64,000 nt of DNA from Isochrysis galbana (lineage: Eukaryota; Haptophyta; Isochrysidales; Isochrysidaceae): contig CM030945.1 in assembly GCA_018136815.1 (NCBI GenBank), forward strand, positions 470,605 through 534,604, read 5' to 3'. Numbering within the stretch: position 1 is the stretch's first letter; every line of letters starts with the position of its first letter. The notes under the pieces were generated by a model. The model was given only the letters and a program-made list of their open reading frames with translations. It was not told the origin of the DNA and ran no database searches. The translations under genes and the position numbers were made by a program. Below, piece after piece: positions 10,921 through 21,346 of this stretch.

Positions 10921-11937
10921 GCTCTGTGATGCACGTTGTACTGATGCTACATTGCTCAGAGTGCTAGCTCTGCACTTGCATACTCCCAACACTCTCCCAG
11001 CCGACCGCTCTGTGGCGGCGGCACTATTATGTTCACGTAACGCAAGGAAGCTCAGATAATTGTCAATGGCGCGAGAATTAAGCGGCGCCACAGCGTGTGC
11101 ATGGATTCGTTAGCACCCGCCTACTGTGTGTATTTGTTCTCGGCGCAACCATCTTGCTCTTGATTAATGTGCCTGTGACATTGATATTACATATTGCGGC
11201 GCTGCGCCATAGCCATAGCAAAATAAAACTATCGCCGGGAGCCCGCAGCGCGAGCCCCGGCGGCGGTGAGAGAGCGGCGCGCCGCGCCGCCATCGCGCTA
11301 GGCCATCACAAGATGATTAAAAGATACCTAGGGGACACTGCCACACAAGGCACACGTAACGGTATAGAACCACAAATGCGGCACAAGACACCCTGTGATA
11401 CCCCCTCCTAAGCGGAGTACGGATGGGATCCGAATGACGCTTACACAAATTGAACACAAACAAATGTCAAATGTGGATGGAAAAGCAAGTTGCAACTTGG
11501 CCAACAAAAAGGGCCAATCTTTCCCAAAGGGACAATTCCTTCCAGCAGGGGAGAAGAGAGAGCGAAGAGAGACGAGACAGCGGTGGGCCATTCCAATTCG
11601 TCAGCGAGGCGGAGCTGGCGCAGGCAGAGGCCTATGCGGCGTGGGAGGAGGGCCGGCGGCGCAGCAGCGATTTGTTGCGTTGCGTGGGCGGCAGTGCATC
11701 GCATTCAGGGGGCGCAGAGCCATCGCGCCTCGACATGCTAAGGTGCGATCGCTGTGCCCCACACCAGCCCTCAGCCCTCAGCCCTGTCTGCTGCCCCAGC
11801 CTTTTGCCTCGCGCTCCTCGTAGCTAACACCTAACCATCTTGTTCTGCACTTCGCGGGCATCCCCGCGGCAGCCACATCGCCACCAAGAAGCACAACATG
11901 ATCTCGGACTCGGGGCAACGTCTACTTCCTGTCGAAG
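10921..11937. other. Intergenic with weak coding hints
   Basis: There is no recognised gene. A plus frame at 11450-11827 contains a stretch that looks protein-like (FVSEAELAQAEAYAAWEEG, about 11600-11660) but no splice partners or relatives could be assigned. Bases 11230-11300 are a GC-rich patch. Confidence 0.25.
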
Positions 11938-12290
11938 TTCCAGCAACGCCGGAAAACCCGCCATTCTTCGGCCGACCACGGGCGATCGGACGTCGCGGAA
12001 GCTCCGCGTTTCTAAGAGTGATGCGCCATCCTACATTTACTACTTTCAATCCTTCCCCTTCCCGCGAGCGCCCGCCTCAATCTCCCAAAATAGCCCGCCA
12101 CACGCGGGGCGGGGAAAGGGAGGGGAGTCGTCACTCACCGACCGCCATTGCGATGCCATCCATTGCCCGTCGTGGGGCGGGAGGGGGTTGGTCGGAGGGG
12201 GAGGCGGCTGGCGGGGAAGGTAGGGGGGGACCCTGCGGAATCCTTGGACACCCAGGGGAGGTGGAAAATAGTGGTAAAAAAGAGTGAGTG
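11938..12290 (+). repeat. Dispersed repeat, family F
   Basis: About 350 bases that match 30777-31075 in reverse orientation. Shared blocks include CGGACGTCGCGGAAGCTCCG, TCTCCCAAAATAGCCCGCCA, GGACACCCAGGGGAGGTGG and a final GAGTGAGTGACCGG. The frames inside are not conserved, so this is non-coding repeat DNA, probably a non-autonomous transposon. Confidence 0.6.
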
Positions 12291-12892
12291 ACCGGGCTAA
12301 ACTAACTATGAACTTAGTTCATCACTAAAGACTGCAGCAGGGGCTGAAGGTCTCAAAGAGGACAATAAAAACTGAATTCCATCTCCTCAGGACATGATGG
12401 GATGAGCTCATCATCATGGATTATTGTTGGTTTCTTGCATTCGTAGGACAGGTCCCATTTCCATTGGACGACCAGGACCAAGGTTGCGCGCGCAAAAAGC
12501 AAACGAAGTTCTTGAGCAGACTTGAGAATGAATTCAATGTTTCTTTGGTGGCGTCGTCGTTTTCTGTTCTACTGTTTGTTGCTCCCGTCCCCGCCGTCAC
12601 TCAGTTCGCGTCCGAGCACTCAGGAGAGGTCCACGCCGGGCCTGGCACGGCTCCCTCGTCTCATCCTGTCCCGGTTCCGCCCACGTTTTAGCTCCTCCCA
12701 TTTCCCCATGACCCCATCAAGTCACAAGTCATACACGTGTCCATTCCCACTCTTTACTCTTTGTACTCACACGCCACAACGCACTCACACTCCTCCACAC
12801 CACACCTGATTTTTTTGGGATACCACATACCACCCCCGGCAGCATGCTCGCAACCCCTCACACGACTTTACAAATCGTAAACCGATGTCACT
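12291..12892. other. 3' spacer of the SelH-like gene
   Basis: A region of short A-rich and CA-rich stretches (CACTCACACTCC at about 12780) lying downstream of the minus-strand gene that ends at 12893. No gene is seen. Confidence 0.4.
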
Positions 12893-13963
12893 TCATCCGC
12901 TAGATGCGGCAGCACCCTCACCATCCGCTTTGGCAACCATGCCAAGCCGACCGATCTCGGCGGGCCGCTCCGCGCCGTCGCCAACCTCCTGTTTCACGCC
13001 CGTCTCCGATGCAGGCTCTAAGGTAGATGCTTCGGGGGGAGCCGCAGGAGGCGCCTTGATGGCCGTCTCCGCTGCTGATTCAGTGGCCGGTTCCGTCGCT
13101 GATTCGGCGGCCAGCTCCGCCGTTGGTTCGGCGGCGGCCTGCGCCGCTGGTTCGGCGGCGGCCTGCGCCGCTGACTCCGCGGCGGTCTCCGCCGCTAGTT
13201 CGGTAGCTGGCTCCGCCGCTGACTCGGCGGCCGCCGCTATAGACGCCTCGGATGCTTGCTCCGCCCTTGACTCGATGGCCTCTACTGATGTGGCTTCCAT
13301 TGCTGGCTCTGAGGGAGCTGGCTGCGTGCTCGTGCTGGTATCTGCAGGCTCATCTGGCGAATTCGCAGCAGCCTCCCCGTCTCTCTCCTCTTGGTTAGCA
13401 GACGGCGCAGGGTGCTGCTTCCGGTACTCCCTCTCCAGCCCACATTTCTGGTCGTCCTCCACCAAAAGCTGTTGCAGCAACGCGTCCACATTCTTGCGTA
13501 GCTTCGTGAAGGAGGGCCACATGCCGGTGCTCAGCTTGGAGAAGACGAGCACGGGACCATACCGATGGCTGAATTCGTTGTTGATCAGTGTCACCTTAAC
13601 TTCGAACGAGCCGACGCGAGGAAACTTCTCGTCTCCAGTGAATGTCTTGCCGACCGGGTTACCAAAAGCATCAACCCCAAGCCGCTTGGGGCTGGTGGCA
13701 GACTGCTGTGGCTCGTTCACCTTGAAGACGAAGGCGGCGTCGCCTGCTGCGGGTGCGAGGCAGCCCTCAAGCGAGGCTGCGTGGCTCGTGTATTTTGAAG
13801 CAGATCCGCGAAGGTGGTCCGACGGTCGATGCGAGACGCAGTGTTCCAGCTCGACGAGCAGCGTATGGTAAGCCTTCGGCTCGAAGAGAGAGAGAGGCTC
13901 GTCGAGAGAGGCGAGGCCCTTGGCCTTTGCAAACTCGCGCAGCAGGCTCGAAGGCTCGGGCAT
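12893..13963 (-). CDS. Selenoprotein H / Rdx-like protein lacking the redox Sec/Cys, with Ala-Glu-rich tail
   Basis: A single-exon frame of 356 residues. Residues 38-60 (ELEHCVSHRPSDHLRGSA) align with the CxxU region of selenoprotein H, but the position of the second redox residue is His (C-V-S-H). Downstream is the family's C-terminal strand/helix signature: RVGSFEVKVTL, then GPVLVFSKLSTGMWPSFTKL. Known members bind glutathione or act as thioredoxin-fold redox proteins; without the second Sec/Cys a classical CxxC/U cycle is unlikely. From about residue 195 the protein is low-complexity Ala/Glu/Pro/Ser, with a degenerate AAESAAEP-type repeat of about 60 residues, possibly disordered or coiled. 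The first ATG after a purine tract was used. An upstream exon cannot be excluded. Confidence 0.6.
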   Translation of the reverse strand: MPEPSSLLREFAKAKGLASLDEPLSLFEPKAYHTLLVELEHCVSHRPSDHLRGSASKYTSHAASLEGCLAPAAGDAAFVFKVNEPQQSATSPKRLGVDAFGNPVGKTFTGDEKFPRVGSFEVKVTLINNEFSHRYGPVLVFSKLSTGMWPSFTKLRKNVDALLQQLLVEDDQKCGLEREYRKQHPAPSANQEERDGEAAANSPDEPADTSTSTQPAPSEPAMEATSVEAIESRAEQASEASIAAAAESAAEPATELAAETAAESAAQAAAEPAAQAAAEPTAELAAESATEPATESAAETAIKAPPAAPPEASTLEPASETGVKQEVGDGAERPAEIGRLGMVAKADGEGAAASSG

Positions 13964-14029
13964 GCGGTTCGGTTCGCAATTAGAGATGAGGCTGAGGGCA
14001 GGAAGAGAAGCTTCAGACGGAAGTGAGAG

Positions 14030-14293
14030 GCCTCGGATGGGGAGAGAGACAGTTAGAGAGAGAGAGATGCCTCTGTCGCCAGAGAGGAGAGCGGCAGAGA
14101 GGGAGAGAGGAGGAAGGAGAGAGAGGGAACCAGGGAGAGAGAGGCAGAGAGAGGGAGGAGGGAGGGAGGGAGGGAGAGAGAAAGGGAGATGGAGAGAGGC
14201 CGCGGGCGGCGGCGAGAGCCGTTGGTTGAGCGCTGAGAGAGGGGAGAGGAGAAGAGGAAGAGGGGGGGGGCAGGGGGGCGGGGGGGGGGGGGC
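14030..14293 (-). promoter_or_regulatory. Purine tract upstream of the SelH-like gene
   Basis: About 260 bases of GA repeats (plus strand) ending in two poly-G runs (14256-14293), directly upstream of the minus-strand gene starting at 13963. On the gene's sense strand this is a CT-rich leader. It is comparable to the tracts at 2600-2803 and 22495-22625. Confidence 0.4.
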
Positions 14294-14376
14294 TCACTAA
14301 ACTTAGGATGGGTGTGCTACAAGTTACACGCTACCCAGAAAAACAAATTTCGAACTTGACTGCGAAGCACTCTTCT

Positions 14377-14533
14377 AGGGCGGTCAAACAGGGGCTTTTT
14401 AACTATTAGTAAGTGTTGGGCTGCATTTTTTGACCGTGGCGCGAGGCCCAATAAAAAACCTTCAGGGGGGGCCACCTGCCGCCACGAAAATCTTAGCCAG
14501 GAAATGGTGCGATTCTCCTAGGGCGGTCAAACA
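14377..14533 (+). repeat. Two copies of a terminal motif, family G
   Basis: AGGGCGGTCAAACA occurs at 14377-14390 and 14520-14533, again at 63729-63742, and in reverse at 31768-31781. The first copy and the reverse copy share a longer end (motif, then CTTTTTAA, then TA-rich bases). It is probably the terminal inverted repeat of a DNA transposon family. No transposase belonging to it was identified. Confidence 0.5.
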
Positions 14534-14757
14534 GTGTTTTTTTATAAGGGGTGAAAAAATGACCATCTCAGAATTGAGGAAATTTGGGGATTTTTCACGG
14601 TAGAAAGTTCCCAATACACCCAACTAGCACATATCCGGAGTCCATTAGGACCCGGACCCCCCCTTGGGCCCCCACAACAAAACGTAATCAAAAAAAGACA
14701 GAAGACGCTAAAATCGCAAAAGCTTGAAAACTCAACTTCAAGTCGAGACCGGGCGCG

Positions 14758-15453
14758 CTGCGTGCCCGTTTTCGACGATCCATCCGGATGGGAGACCCCG
14801 CCAGATACCAAATACACAGGCCCCATCCGCATGGTCACGCCAATCGGACAGGCCGCGCCCCGAAACCTCGTCGAAATCACCCATCCGCCGAGCCCATTGA
14901 ACGTTGAGCCGTCGCCGAGTGAGGCCCGGAGAGCCCAACTTCGAACCGATGGCGGGCGCGCTGCGTGCCCGTTTTCGACGATCCATCCGGATGGGAGACC
15001 CCTCCAGATACCAAATACACAGGCCCCACCCGCATGGTCACGCCAATCGGACAGGCCGCGCCCCGAAACCTCGTCGAAATCACCCATCCGCCGAGCCCAT
15101 AGAACGTTGAGCCGTCGCCAAGTGAGGCCCGGAGAGCCCAACTTTAAACTGATGCCGGGCGCGCTGCGTGCCCGATCACGATGATCCATCCAGATGGAGT
15201 AGCGCATCAGACGCCAAATACACAGGGGCCACCCGCACAGCCACGCCAATTGTGCAGGCCGCGCCCCGAAATCTCGTGGAAATCAGCCATCCGTGGAGCC
15301 CTTTCGACGTTTGACGCCTCCGAGCGAGGCCGGGAGAGCCCAACTTCAAGCTGATGCCGGGCACGCTGCGGGCCCGATTTCGACGATCCACCTAGATGGG
15401 GGGCCTCGCCAGACACCAAATGCACAGGGGCCACCCACACAGCCACACCAATC
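14758..15453. repeat. 203-bp tandem repeat (satellite), about 3.4 copies
   Basis: The block CTGCGTGCCCG begins units at 14758, 14961 and 15164, and a variant unit starts at 15366, giving a period of 203, 203 and 202. Units are highly similar (CGACGATCCATCCGGATGGG, CCAATCGGACAGGCCGCGCC). Divergence increases to the right and the array runs into the assembly gap. Long open frames on both strands arise from base composition; the period is not a multiple of three, so the array is not coding. Confidence 0.85.
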
Positions 15454-15553
15454 NNNNNNNNNNNNNNNNNNNNNNNNNNNNNNNNNNNNNNNNNNNNNNN
15501 NNNNNNNNNNNNNNNNNNNNNNNNNNNNNNNNNNNNNNNNNNNNNNNNNNNNN
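15454..15553. other. Assembly gap (100 N)
   Basis: Exactly 100 N, a nominal gap size. It hides the right end of the 203-bp array and the 5' part of the FKBP gene. Confidence 0.98.
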
Positions 15554-15702
15554 TGCGCATCGCGCCGCAGCTAGCCTACGGGCCACGCGGCGCACCACCC
15601 GACATCCCGCCTAACGCCACGCTCTTGTTCGATGTGGAGCTTCTTGGACTCGGAGGAGGGGGCAAAGGGGGACGAGGAGGGCGTAACGGACGCAGATACT
15701 GA
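15554..15702 (+). CDS. FKBP-type peptidyl-prolyl isomerase, C-terminal fragment
   Basis: The frame entering from the gap reads [20 protein letters not shown], then [12 protein letters not shown]. This is the conserved FKBP end (I-P-P-x-L-A-Y-G, IPPNATLxFxVELL) that forms part of the active-site pocket. It finishes with a short Gly/Arg-rich tail and a TGA at 15700-15702. FKBPs catalyse prolyl cis-trans isomerisation in protein folding; in algae many are thylakoid-lumen proteins. The localisation of this one is unknown because its N-terminus lies in the gap or further upstream. Confidence 0.88.
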
Positions 15703-16195
15703 GTGCATTGCTCGGGGACGCCGCCACTGGGGGCGTCTCCAAATCTGCTGCTTTGGGTGAGCTTCTCTGGGCAATGGCGGAGGCCGCGAATGCTACCATG
15801 TGTTGCGCCCTTGCTCACCCGATGGGCTCACCGCATTGATTCGGAGAAACGCGGGTATAGCGTTCCTCTACAACGATCTTTCGAATGCACCTGTCAAGTT
15901 GATGCAAGTCCTCGGTTCGCACCCTTTGCGCTGGCGTGATTGTGCATGGATTTGTGACGATAGATTTTGAGCCTCTCATTTCTGGGGAAAGACGGATGAC
16001 GTGCGGCCTATCGTGCTAGCCGCAAGAGGCATAAACATAGTACAATGATGGTTGTGCACATGCTCATAGCACGCGTGGCTCGCATGGCTCGCATTGAGAT
16101 GCTGGGCCTGGTGTGCCGTGCTGAATTATAGAACAACGGGAACGAGTGCTCTTGCGTCATCTGTACGAGTTTTCCGTTCGACGCTCAATTTCGAA
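15703..16195. other. Downstream spacer of the FKBP gene
   Basis: No gene or repeat recognised. Confidence 0.4.
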
Positions 16196-16210
16196 TGTGG
16201 ACCCACATTT

Positions 16211-16918
16211 AAAAAAAAAAAGATCTGAAGGTTCTGGGCTACACACCTACTACTAGACAGCGCGTACTCTTGCCGCTGCACTGCCGCCAACGCCCTTAAC
16301 TCCCTTCTCTCCGCCCCCTCGCCTTCCCCCCCTCGTTCCTTTGTCTTTGGTGTCGGGGGTGCGGCCCTGGTGCGCTACCAAGGGCCCGGCTTCGGTTTCG
16401 GGGTCCGGGCAGGCCTTTTGGGTTCATGTCTTTGGTTAGTTCAGGCCTCGCGTGCTGTGGCTGCCCCGAATGTGGTGTCTCGGCGTGCTCTTCGCCGTTC
16501 TCACGATTGCCTTGTGGTCTCTCTCGCTATTTGGTGTTCGATCCCTAGTTTCTCTGCCAGGGATACGAGCTCCGCACTGGGGGTCAAGCTGTTATTATTG
16601 CCTACTTCGTATAGTGGCCGGATGTCGGCCAAGTCTATCCTTTTTTTGGGTTGCCTCCCCATGCCCGCCTGGGCGGTTCGCGAGGTGTCTGTTGAATTGG
16701 CGAAGTTTAGCGCCCTGCTTAGCTTCGTGAATCTTTCCAAGACCCGTACTAGTACTGATTCTTCTGAGAACGTGGCGTTGTCGTATTGTATTCTGTAAAA
16801 GTCAGTTACGATGTATCTCCATGCTAGCATATATAGTGTTGCCAGTGCCTTGGGGCATGAGCCTTTTGGGTGCATAAACAGTCTGTCTATGATGCCTTGC
16901 TCGCGTGGTTTGTCCGGC
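16211..16918 (-). mobile_element. LINE, 5'-truncated copy with perfect target duplication
   Basis: The minus-strand frame ending near 16501 encodes the C-terminus of a LINE ORF2 (ARTSTDTS-type region, TAQAGMGRQPKKRIDLADIR), matching 46292-46552. The 3' end is ...TTCAGATC followed by a T-run (plus-strand A-run 16211-16221). The 15-mer TGTGGACCCACATTT is present on both sides (16196-16210 and 16919-16933), marking a target-site duplication and hence the exact limits of this insertion into the neighbouring LINE copy's flank. Confidence 0.85.
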
Positions 16919-16933
16919 TGTGGACCCACATTT

Positions 16934-17450
16934 AAAAAAAGATCTGAAGGTTCAGGGCTACACACCTATCGCTAGACAGTATCTTCTATTACACGCCTGC
17001 CATCGCCTTCTCCCCCGTCTCTCCGCATCCTCGCCTTTCCCCCCTCATTCCTTTATTCCTTTGTCTTCGGGCTGTCGGGGGTGTGGCCCTGGTGCTCTGC
17101 ACCACGGGCGATCGATTTTTCTCTCGTTGTGTCTGATGCGGGCGAGTGTCGGGCCAGGGAGCCCAAGGTGTCGAAAATGCTTGATAGTCGTGCTGGTGCT
17201 GGGCATTCGCCCAGGTAGGTCGAGGATTCATCCGTTTCTTTGCAGAAGCGGCATACCCTATCTCTATCTCGGTCTGCGAATCTGTTAGACGTGGCTATAT
17301 GTCGAAGAGCTATTCGTTCGAACTTCGAAATCCCCTTTTTAAAATTTGAATCCTCCTGTCGCGCCAGAATCGTTGGAGCCTCCACCGACGAAGACCTTGG
17401 CATCGGGAAAGGCCCGCACGATGAATGAGCGCTTGTGGGCACCTTGCATT
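16934..17450 (-). mobile_element. LINE fragment with CCHC zinc finger
   Basis: Minus-strand frame 17053-17442 contains FERIALRHIATSNRFADRDR, then VCRFCKETDESSTYLGECP. This is the Cys-Cys-His-Cys-like finger found near the C-terminus of many non-LTR retrotransposon ORF2 proteins, homologous to 46683-46925. The 3' end has the same TCAGATC plus T-run (A-run 16934-16940). The 16211 copy landed immediately next to its tail. Confidence 0.75.
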
Positions 17451-18497
17451 GGCAAGCCGACGTACGATCGCTACGTGATCGCTTTTAAGGAGATATCCGA
17501 GGAGATTAGGTCGCAGCTCACATGTGTTGCGCGTCGATCGCCGCATCGAAAGCTGCCAGCCTCCCGCGTCCATCTAGGGGCATGGACGTCGTGCTGCAGA
17601 CAGACGGTATCCGGCCCGGGCTGCGGGATGACGCGCCTGCGCCACTGCATGCCCTGGGAAGCAGCGAACAGCATGATGGCCGGCTGAGACGGCAGGGCTT
17701 AGTTAGGCACCGCCGCATGGCTCCGCAATCCGCAATCGCGCCTCCGCCTCGTCGACCACCCCTAGCACTACGAACAGGAACGGGAGAGGAGGTGAGGGTG
17801 GCTGGCGCCCCTCGCGCAGCGCCGCCGACAACCATGCGGGTCTTGGCTGCGCGCACGCCAAAGTGGTATGCATCTAGCGGCGCCCGGACAAAAGCGCTAC
17901 TCCGAGGCTAGCTTGCGTGGGATATTTGGGTGGATTCCGCCCCGCGGAATATTCCGCATATTTTGCAGGATATTTGGGCTGCTCAACCCTAGGCACAGTA
18001 TAATACCTTTACAAGCCGTAGGCGGAATCACAAACTCACTTGAACAAGGTGTTTTATTTTAGAAACAGAAACCAACGGAAACGCGAAACGCGCAATGCGT
18101 TAATTTACGTCGGAAACGCTCGCAAGTATGCTAGAAACTAGAAATCATGAGAAACCAAATTAGCGCAAAGGTTCGGTCGTCTGTCTGGTACGGAGAATCG
18201 CCCGTGCTAACCCTTGAATGGGAAATAGAAACACGAAGAAAAGAGAGGGCACGGGGAGTTGTTGCTCAAGAAGTATCCAAGCCCAAGAAGTGCAGTTGGG
18301 CAACAAAAAGCAGTATAGGAGGAACGTATGGCCTTATGCACACAGAATGGAAGTGGATCAGTGCACGTCGACGTTGGAAATCGGCCCGCACGCAGGATAG
18401 CCAGCTGGGAAAATGAGGCAAGCTTTTGATGCCGTACCGACGCAGCCGACAACAGCATCGTACTTGATCTGAGCACGTCAAATACAGCGAGAGCACG
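17451..18497. other. Intergenic with a possible short MITE
   Basis: No convincing gene was found. Bases 17909-17990 contain inverted GATATTTGGG / CCCAAATATCC blocks with CTAG at each end, resembling a small palindromic element. A plus frame at 17418-17520 reads protein-like (RYVIAFKEISEEIRSQL) but is too short to assign. Confidence 0.3.
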
Positions 18498-19495
18498 TCA
18501 AATGCAGGGCGAAGGCCAGAAGAGGAGACGTAAAAGCCTGGCGAGAATCTTCGCCACCGGGCCCGGATCCCTCCCCTGTGGCATCACATACGGTGGTGCC
18601 GGTGGCGGGGCCGGCACGTCCGTCTCGAACGCCTGTCCTACAAGGTTATCGCAGCCCACGCCCGTCGCCAGACAGACCCATGTGCCAAAAGCTGAGACTC
18701 GCGTGTAAACGCCCGGCTTGTCAGGCCGTGCGCAGCCGATGCCCCAGCTGACGATGCCAACGATGGTGTGACGGCCAGAACCTTCGTCGAGCAGTAGCGG
18801 ACCGCCTGAATCTCCCTGACACGCGTCCATTCCACCCTCCACTCGCCCCGCGCAAATCATGAGATCGGTTCTGATGCTGGAGCCGAGCTTGTCCTTGCAA
18901 TCGTGAGCGGAGACCAGTGGCACAGTCGTGTGCAACGGCACGTCGCTGAGGCTGCCTTCCTCGCCGGTGCGCCCCCATCCCGCTGTGACGAGCTGCTGGC
19001 CTTCCCTGATTGCGTGGGGCAGCGTGCTGGAAGCAAGTGCCGAGATGGGTTGGACATTCGTCACTGGGCGATTCAGCTCGATCAGCGCAATGTCGTTTTC
19101 ATACGTGATGGGATTGTAGCTCTCGTGCACGATGACGCGCTGCGGGAAGCGGATCTGCGCACCAGTGAAGATGGAAGCGAGAAAAAACGCGTGTGCGCGC
19201 GCGCGACCAAACGGAACCGCGGGACGCCGTGTACACAGTGTGCGGCCGTCATGACCCAGGTTTGAGAGATGAGCGTGCCTGCGCAGTAGTGTTTTCCCAG
19301 CCACGACTGGATGGAGAGGAGATGAGGGTACTGTCCGCGTGTGATCTCGACACCGCCAACAATTCGACTCCCGTCTCGAAGCTGCCGCGCGTGCTCTGGG
19401 AGGAGCTCCCTGGGCGGGCCGGGGCCAGTGGGAAGCGGCGCTCCGCTCGCGAGGGGAAAGAGGAGGCAGAGCAGCCTCAGGGAGCGCGTATGCAT
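18498..19495 (-). CDS. Secreted trypsin-like (S1) serine protease with one apparent frameshift
   Basis: The start is taken at 19495, giving a clean signal peptide (MHTRSLRLLCLLFPLASGAP), a short propeptide and activation site R/IVGG. The catalytic triad is present: His in TAAHC, Asp in ENDIALIEL, Ser in CQGDSGGP. The Asp six residues before the Ser (DACQGDSGG) predicts cleavage after Lys/Arg. Frames switch at an A6 run on the plus strand (19182-19187): seven are needed to keep ...AHTRF in frame with FTGAQIRFPQRVIVHESY. A one-base homopolymer error or a real inactivating deletion explains it; an intron fits worse because residues from both frames are needed. A Pro-rich tail of about 45 residues follows the catalytic domain. 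Confidence 0.85.
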
Positions 19496-20117
19496 GCGGG
19501 CGGCCCCAACGAGGGGGGAGGAGGGAAAGTGGACGGTACCTTGGCGCAGGCCAGAGCGCGACCCGGGGGGGGGGGGGGGGGGCAGAGGACTGCCGATGGC
19601 GACGGCGGGAAGCGGCGAGGAAGAACCAAGGAAGAGAGAGAGAGTGGACGTCTGGGACGGCAGGGAGAGCGGGTAGAGAAGGAACGGGGGGGGAGCACGT
19701 GAAGAAGTGATGAAGAGTGGAAGGAGAGGAGAATGTGAAAGGGAACGGGGGGGGGGGGGCGGGGAGGGGAGAACGGGGAGCACGTGATGAAGAGTGGAAG
19801 GAGAGGAGATGATGGTGAAAGGGAAAGGGGGGGAGTGGGGGGGGGGGAGAAGAGAGAGACGACCTCTCTTTTTCTTCTTCTTGGACCCTAGTTGGGAGAT
19901 ACGTATTCACGGCCAAATACAGACCGTATTTGCCGTATTTGAAACCCCCTCCATGTGCCCCTCCGTATTTGGACGGTGGCGCGCGCCCGCGCCCGCACAC
20001 TACGCGCGCCCGCGCGGCTAGCAGCCGCCCACGCGGCTAGCAGCGGCCGGCCGGCGCGGCGGCGCGGCGCGAGGCATCTCACCTCAACAACTTCTCAACG
20101 AGCTCAAGCACTGGGAC
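19496..20117. other. Purine/poly-G upstream tract and MITE-like fragment
   Basis: Bases 19500-19860 are G- and GA-rich, with poly-G runs near 19566 and 19747, upstream of the protease (CT-rich on its sense strand). Bases 19887-19990 contain CCCTAGTTGGGAGATACG and TGTATTTGG-like blocks related to the element at 9735. Bases 19980-20080 are a CpG-rich patch (GCGCGCCCGCGC, CGCGGCTAGCAG duplicated). No gene seen. Confidence 0.4.
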
Positions 20118-20438
20118 TCACATTCGCATCACCAACCCACTGCTCCTCCCCATCCCCATCACTATCCTCATCACTCTCCCATGGCACAACATCAGGTTTC
20201 CAAGCAGCACTCTGGGAACGCATCTGCACATGCATGGACGCATGGACTCATGACAAAAAACCAACGTATCCGCCACCTGATGGGACATTCGCGACCGAGC
20301 TTGAGAATGTATTTGGCCATACACTGACCAATTGCGTTCGGCGGCCGATGCAGCGACGGGTTGGGACAGAACTTGTTGTGCAATCGATGCAAGCATAGGG
20401 ACATGCTTGCCATACATCATCCACCATTGCGACGGTTC

Positions 20439-21346
20439 TAGGCTGGGGTCAGGATTTCGAAAATTTCTTTCGAAATTTGGGGGGGGTTCGCCGGGGGAAA
20501 TTTGAGAAATTTCGTTCGAAATTTCTCGAAATTTGGGGGGTCAGGGGACTAAAGATGCGATACCAGGGGGGGGGGGAGCGGGGGGGGGGGGGGGGGAGCG
20601 CGGGAGCGCGCGAACCCGTGGCGCGAAATCAGAGCGCTCCCCCTGCCCCTCCGCCCAGAGACCCCTCCCCCCCTCCCCCCCAAGATGGAGCGGGAACAGA
20701 GGCAGAGGCAGAGGCGCGCTGCCCACTCGCCGGGGGACACAACGGCAGACGGCAGCGCCGCATTCGCGTTGATTTGTTGTATGGACCTCGGCGCGCCTCA
20801 GTGTCGAGTGGGCACAAGTGCTGGCGCAAGCGAGGCCTGAAGCGAGCGAGGCCGAAGCGAGCGAGGCCGATGAGGGGGGGGGGGAGCCCCAAAATCTGCC
20901 TCGTGTGAGCGTGTCTTTTCCATTTTGAAGTGCATGTTTGGTGACAACCAGATGCAGACCTATTCCGATCAGTTGGAGTGCGGCTTGATGTTACGTTACA
21001 ACAAGCGCGCGAGTGAATGAGTGAGTGAGTGAGCAGGGTCTAAAGCATTATTGATCATTATCTTATGATTCTCTTTGGTAAGGGTTGTAGGTTGTTCATA
21101 GAATAATATAGACTATCTATAGATAGCAATGGATAGATGATAGATATCAGGGCGGAGGATGCGTGGTGCGTGGACCAGCTAGCGGGTGCGCCGCGAAACG
21201 CGCGTGGGCCTATTAAAAATCTAGTGTTGCCATTGCCACGCGAAATCTCAAAATTTCATCGAAATTTGGGGGTGTGGGCTCGAAATATGAACGAAATCTC
21301 AAACGAAATTTGGGCGAGTTGAAAACGAAATCCTGACCCCAGCCTA
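20439..21346 (+). mobile_element. Non-autonomous hAT-type element, 908 bp, perfect ends
   Basis: A 21-bp perfect terminal inverted repeat (TAGGCTGGGGTCAGG... at 20439-20459, inverted at 21326-21346) is flanked by an 8-bp direct repeat GACGGTTC (20431-20438 and 21347-21354). Subterminal regions carry many AAATTTCGA/TCGAAATTT motifs, as in other hAT elements. Inside is a short transposase remnant (20905-21020), plus GC/poly-G filler. The 8-bp duplication and TAGG-type ends define the superfamily. Confidence 0.92.
20905..21020 (+). pseudogene. hAT transposase C-terminal remnant inside the 908-bp element
   Basis: Reads CERVFSILKCMFGDNQMQTY, then SDQLECGLMLRYNKRASE and a stop. It matches the end of the transposase at 1-1547 (CKRVFSMLTCMFGANQ... 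LLRYNK). The element is thus an internally deleted derivative of that hAT family. Confidence 0.8.

Noticed and set aside
14542-15560. Long open frames on both strands across the 203-bp array and gap
   Set aside because: The repeat period is not a multiple of three and the frames include N; they follow from tandem GC-rich sequence.
19147-19262. An intron in the trypsin gene to explain the frame change
   Set aside because: Residues from both frames are needed to fill the usual His-Asp spacing, and a one-base homopolymer change restores it.
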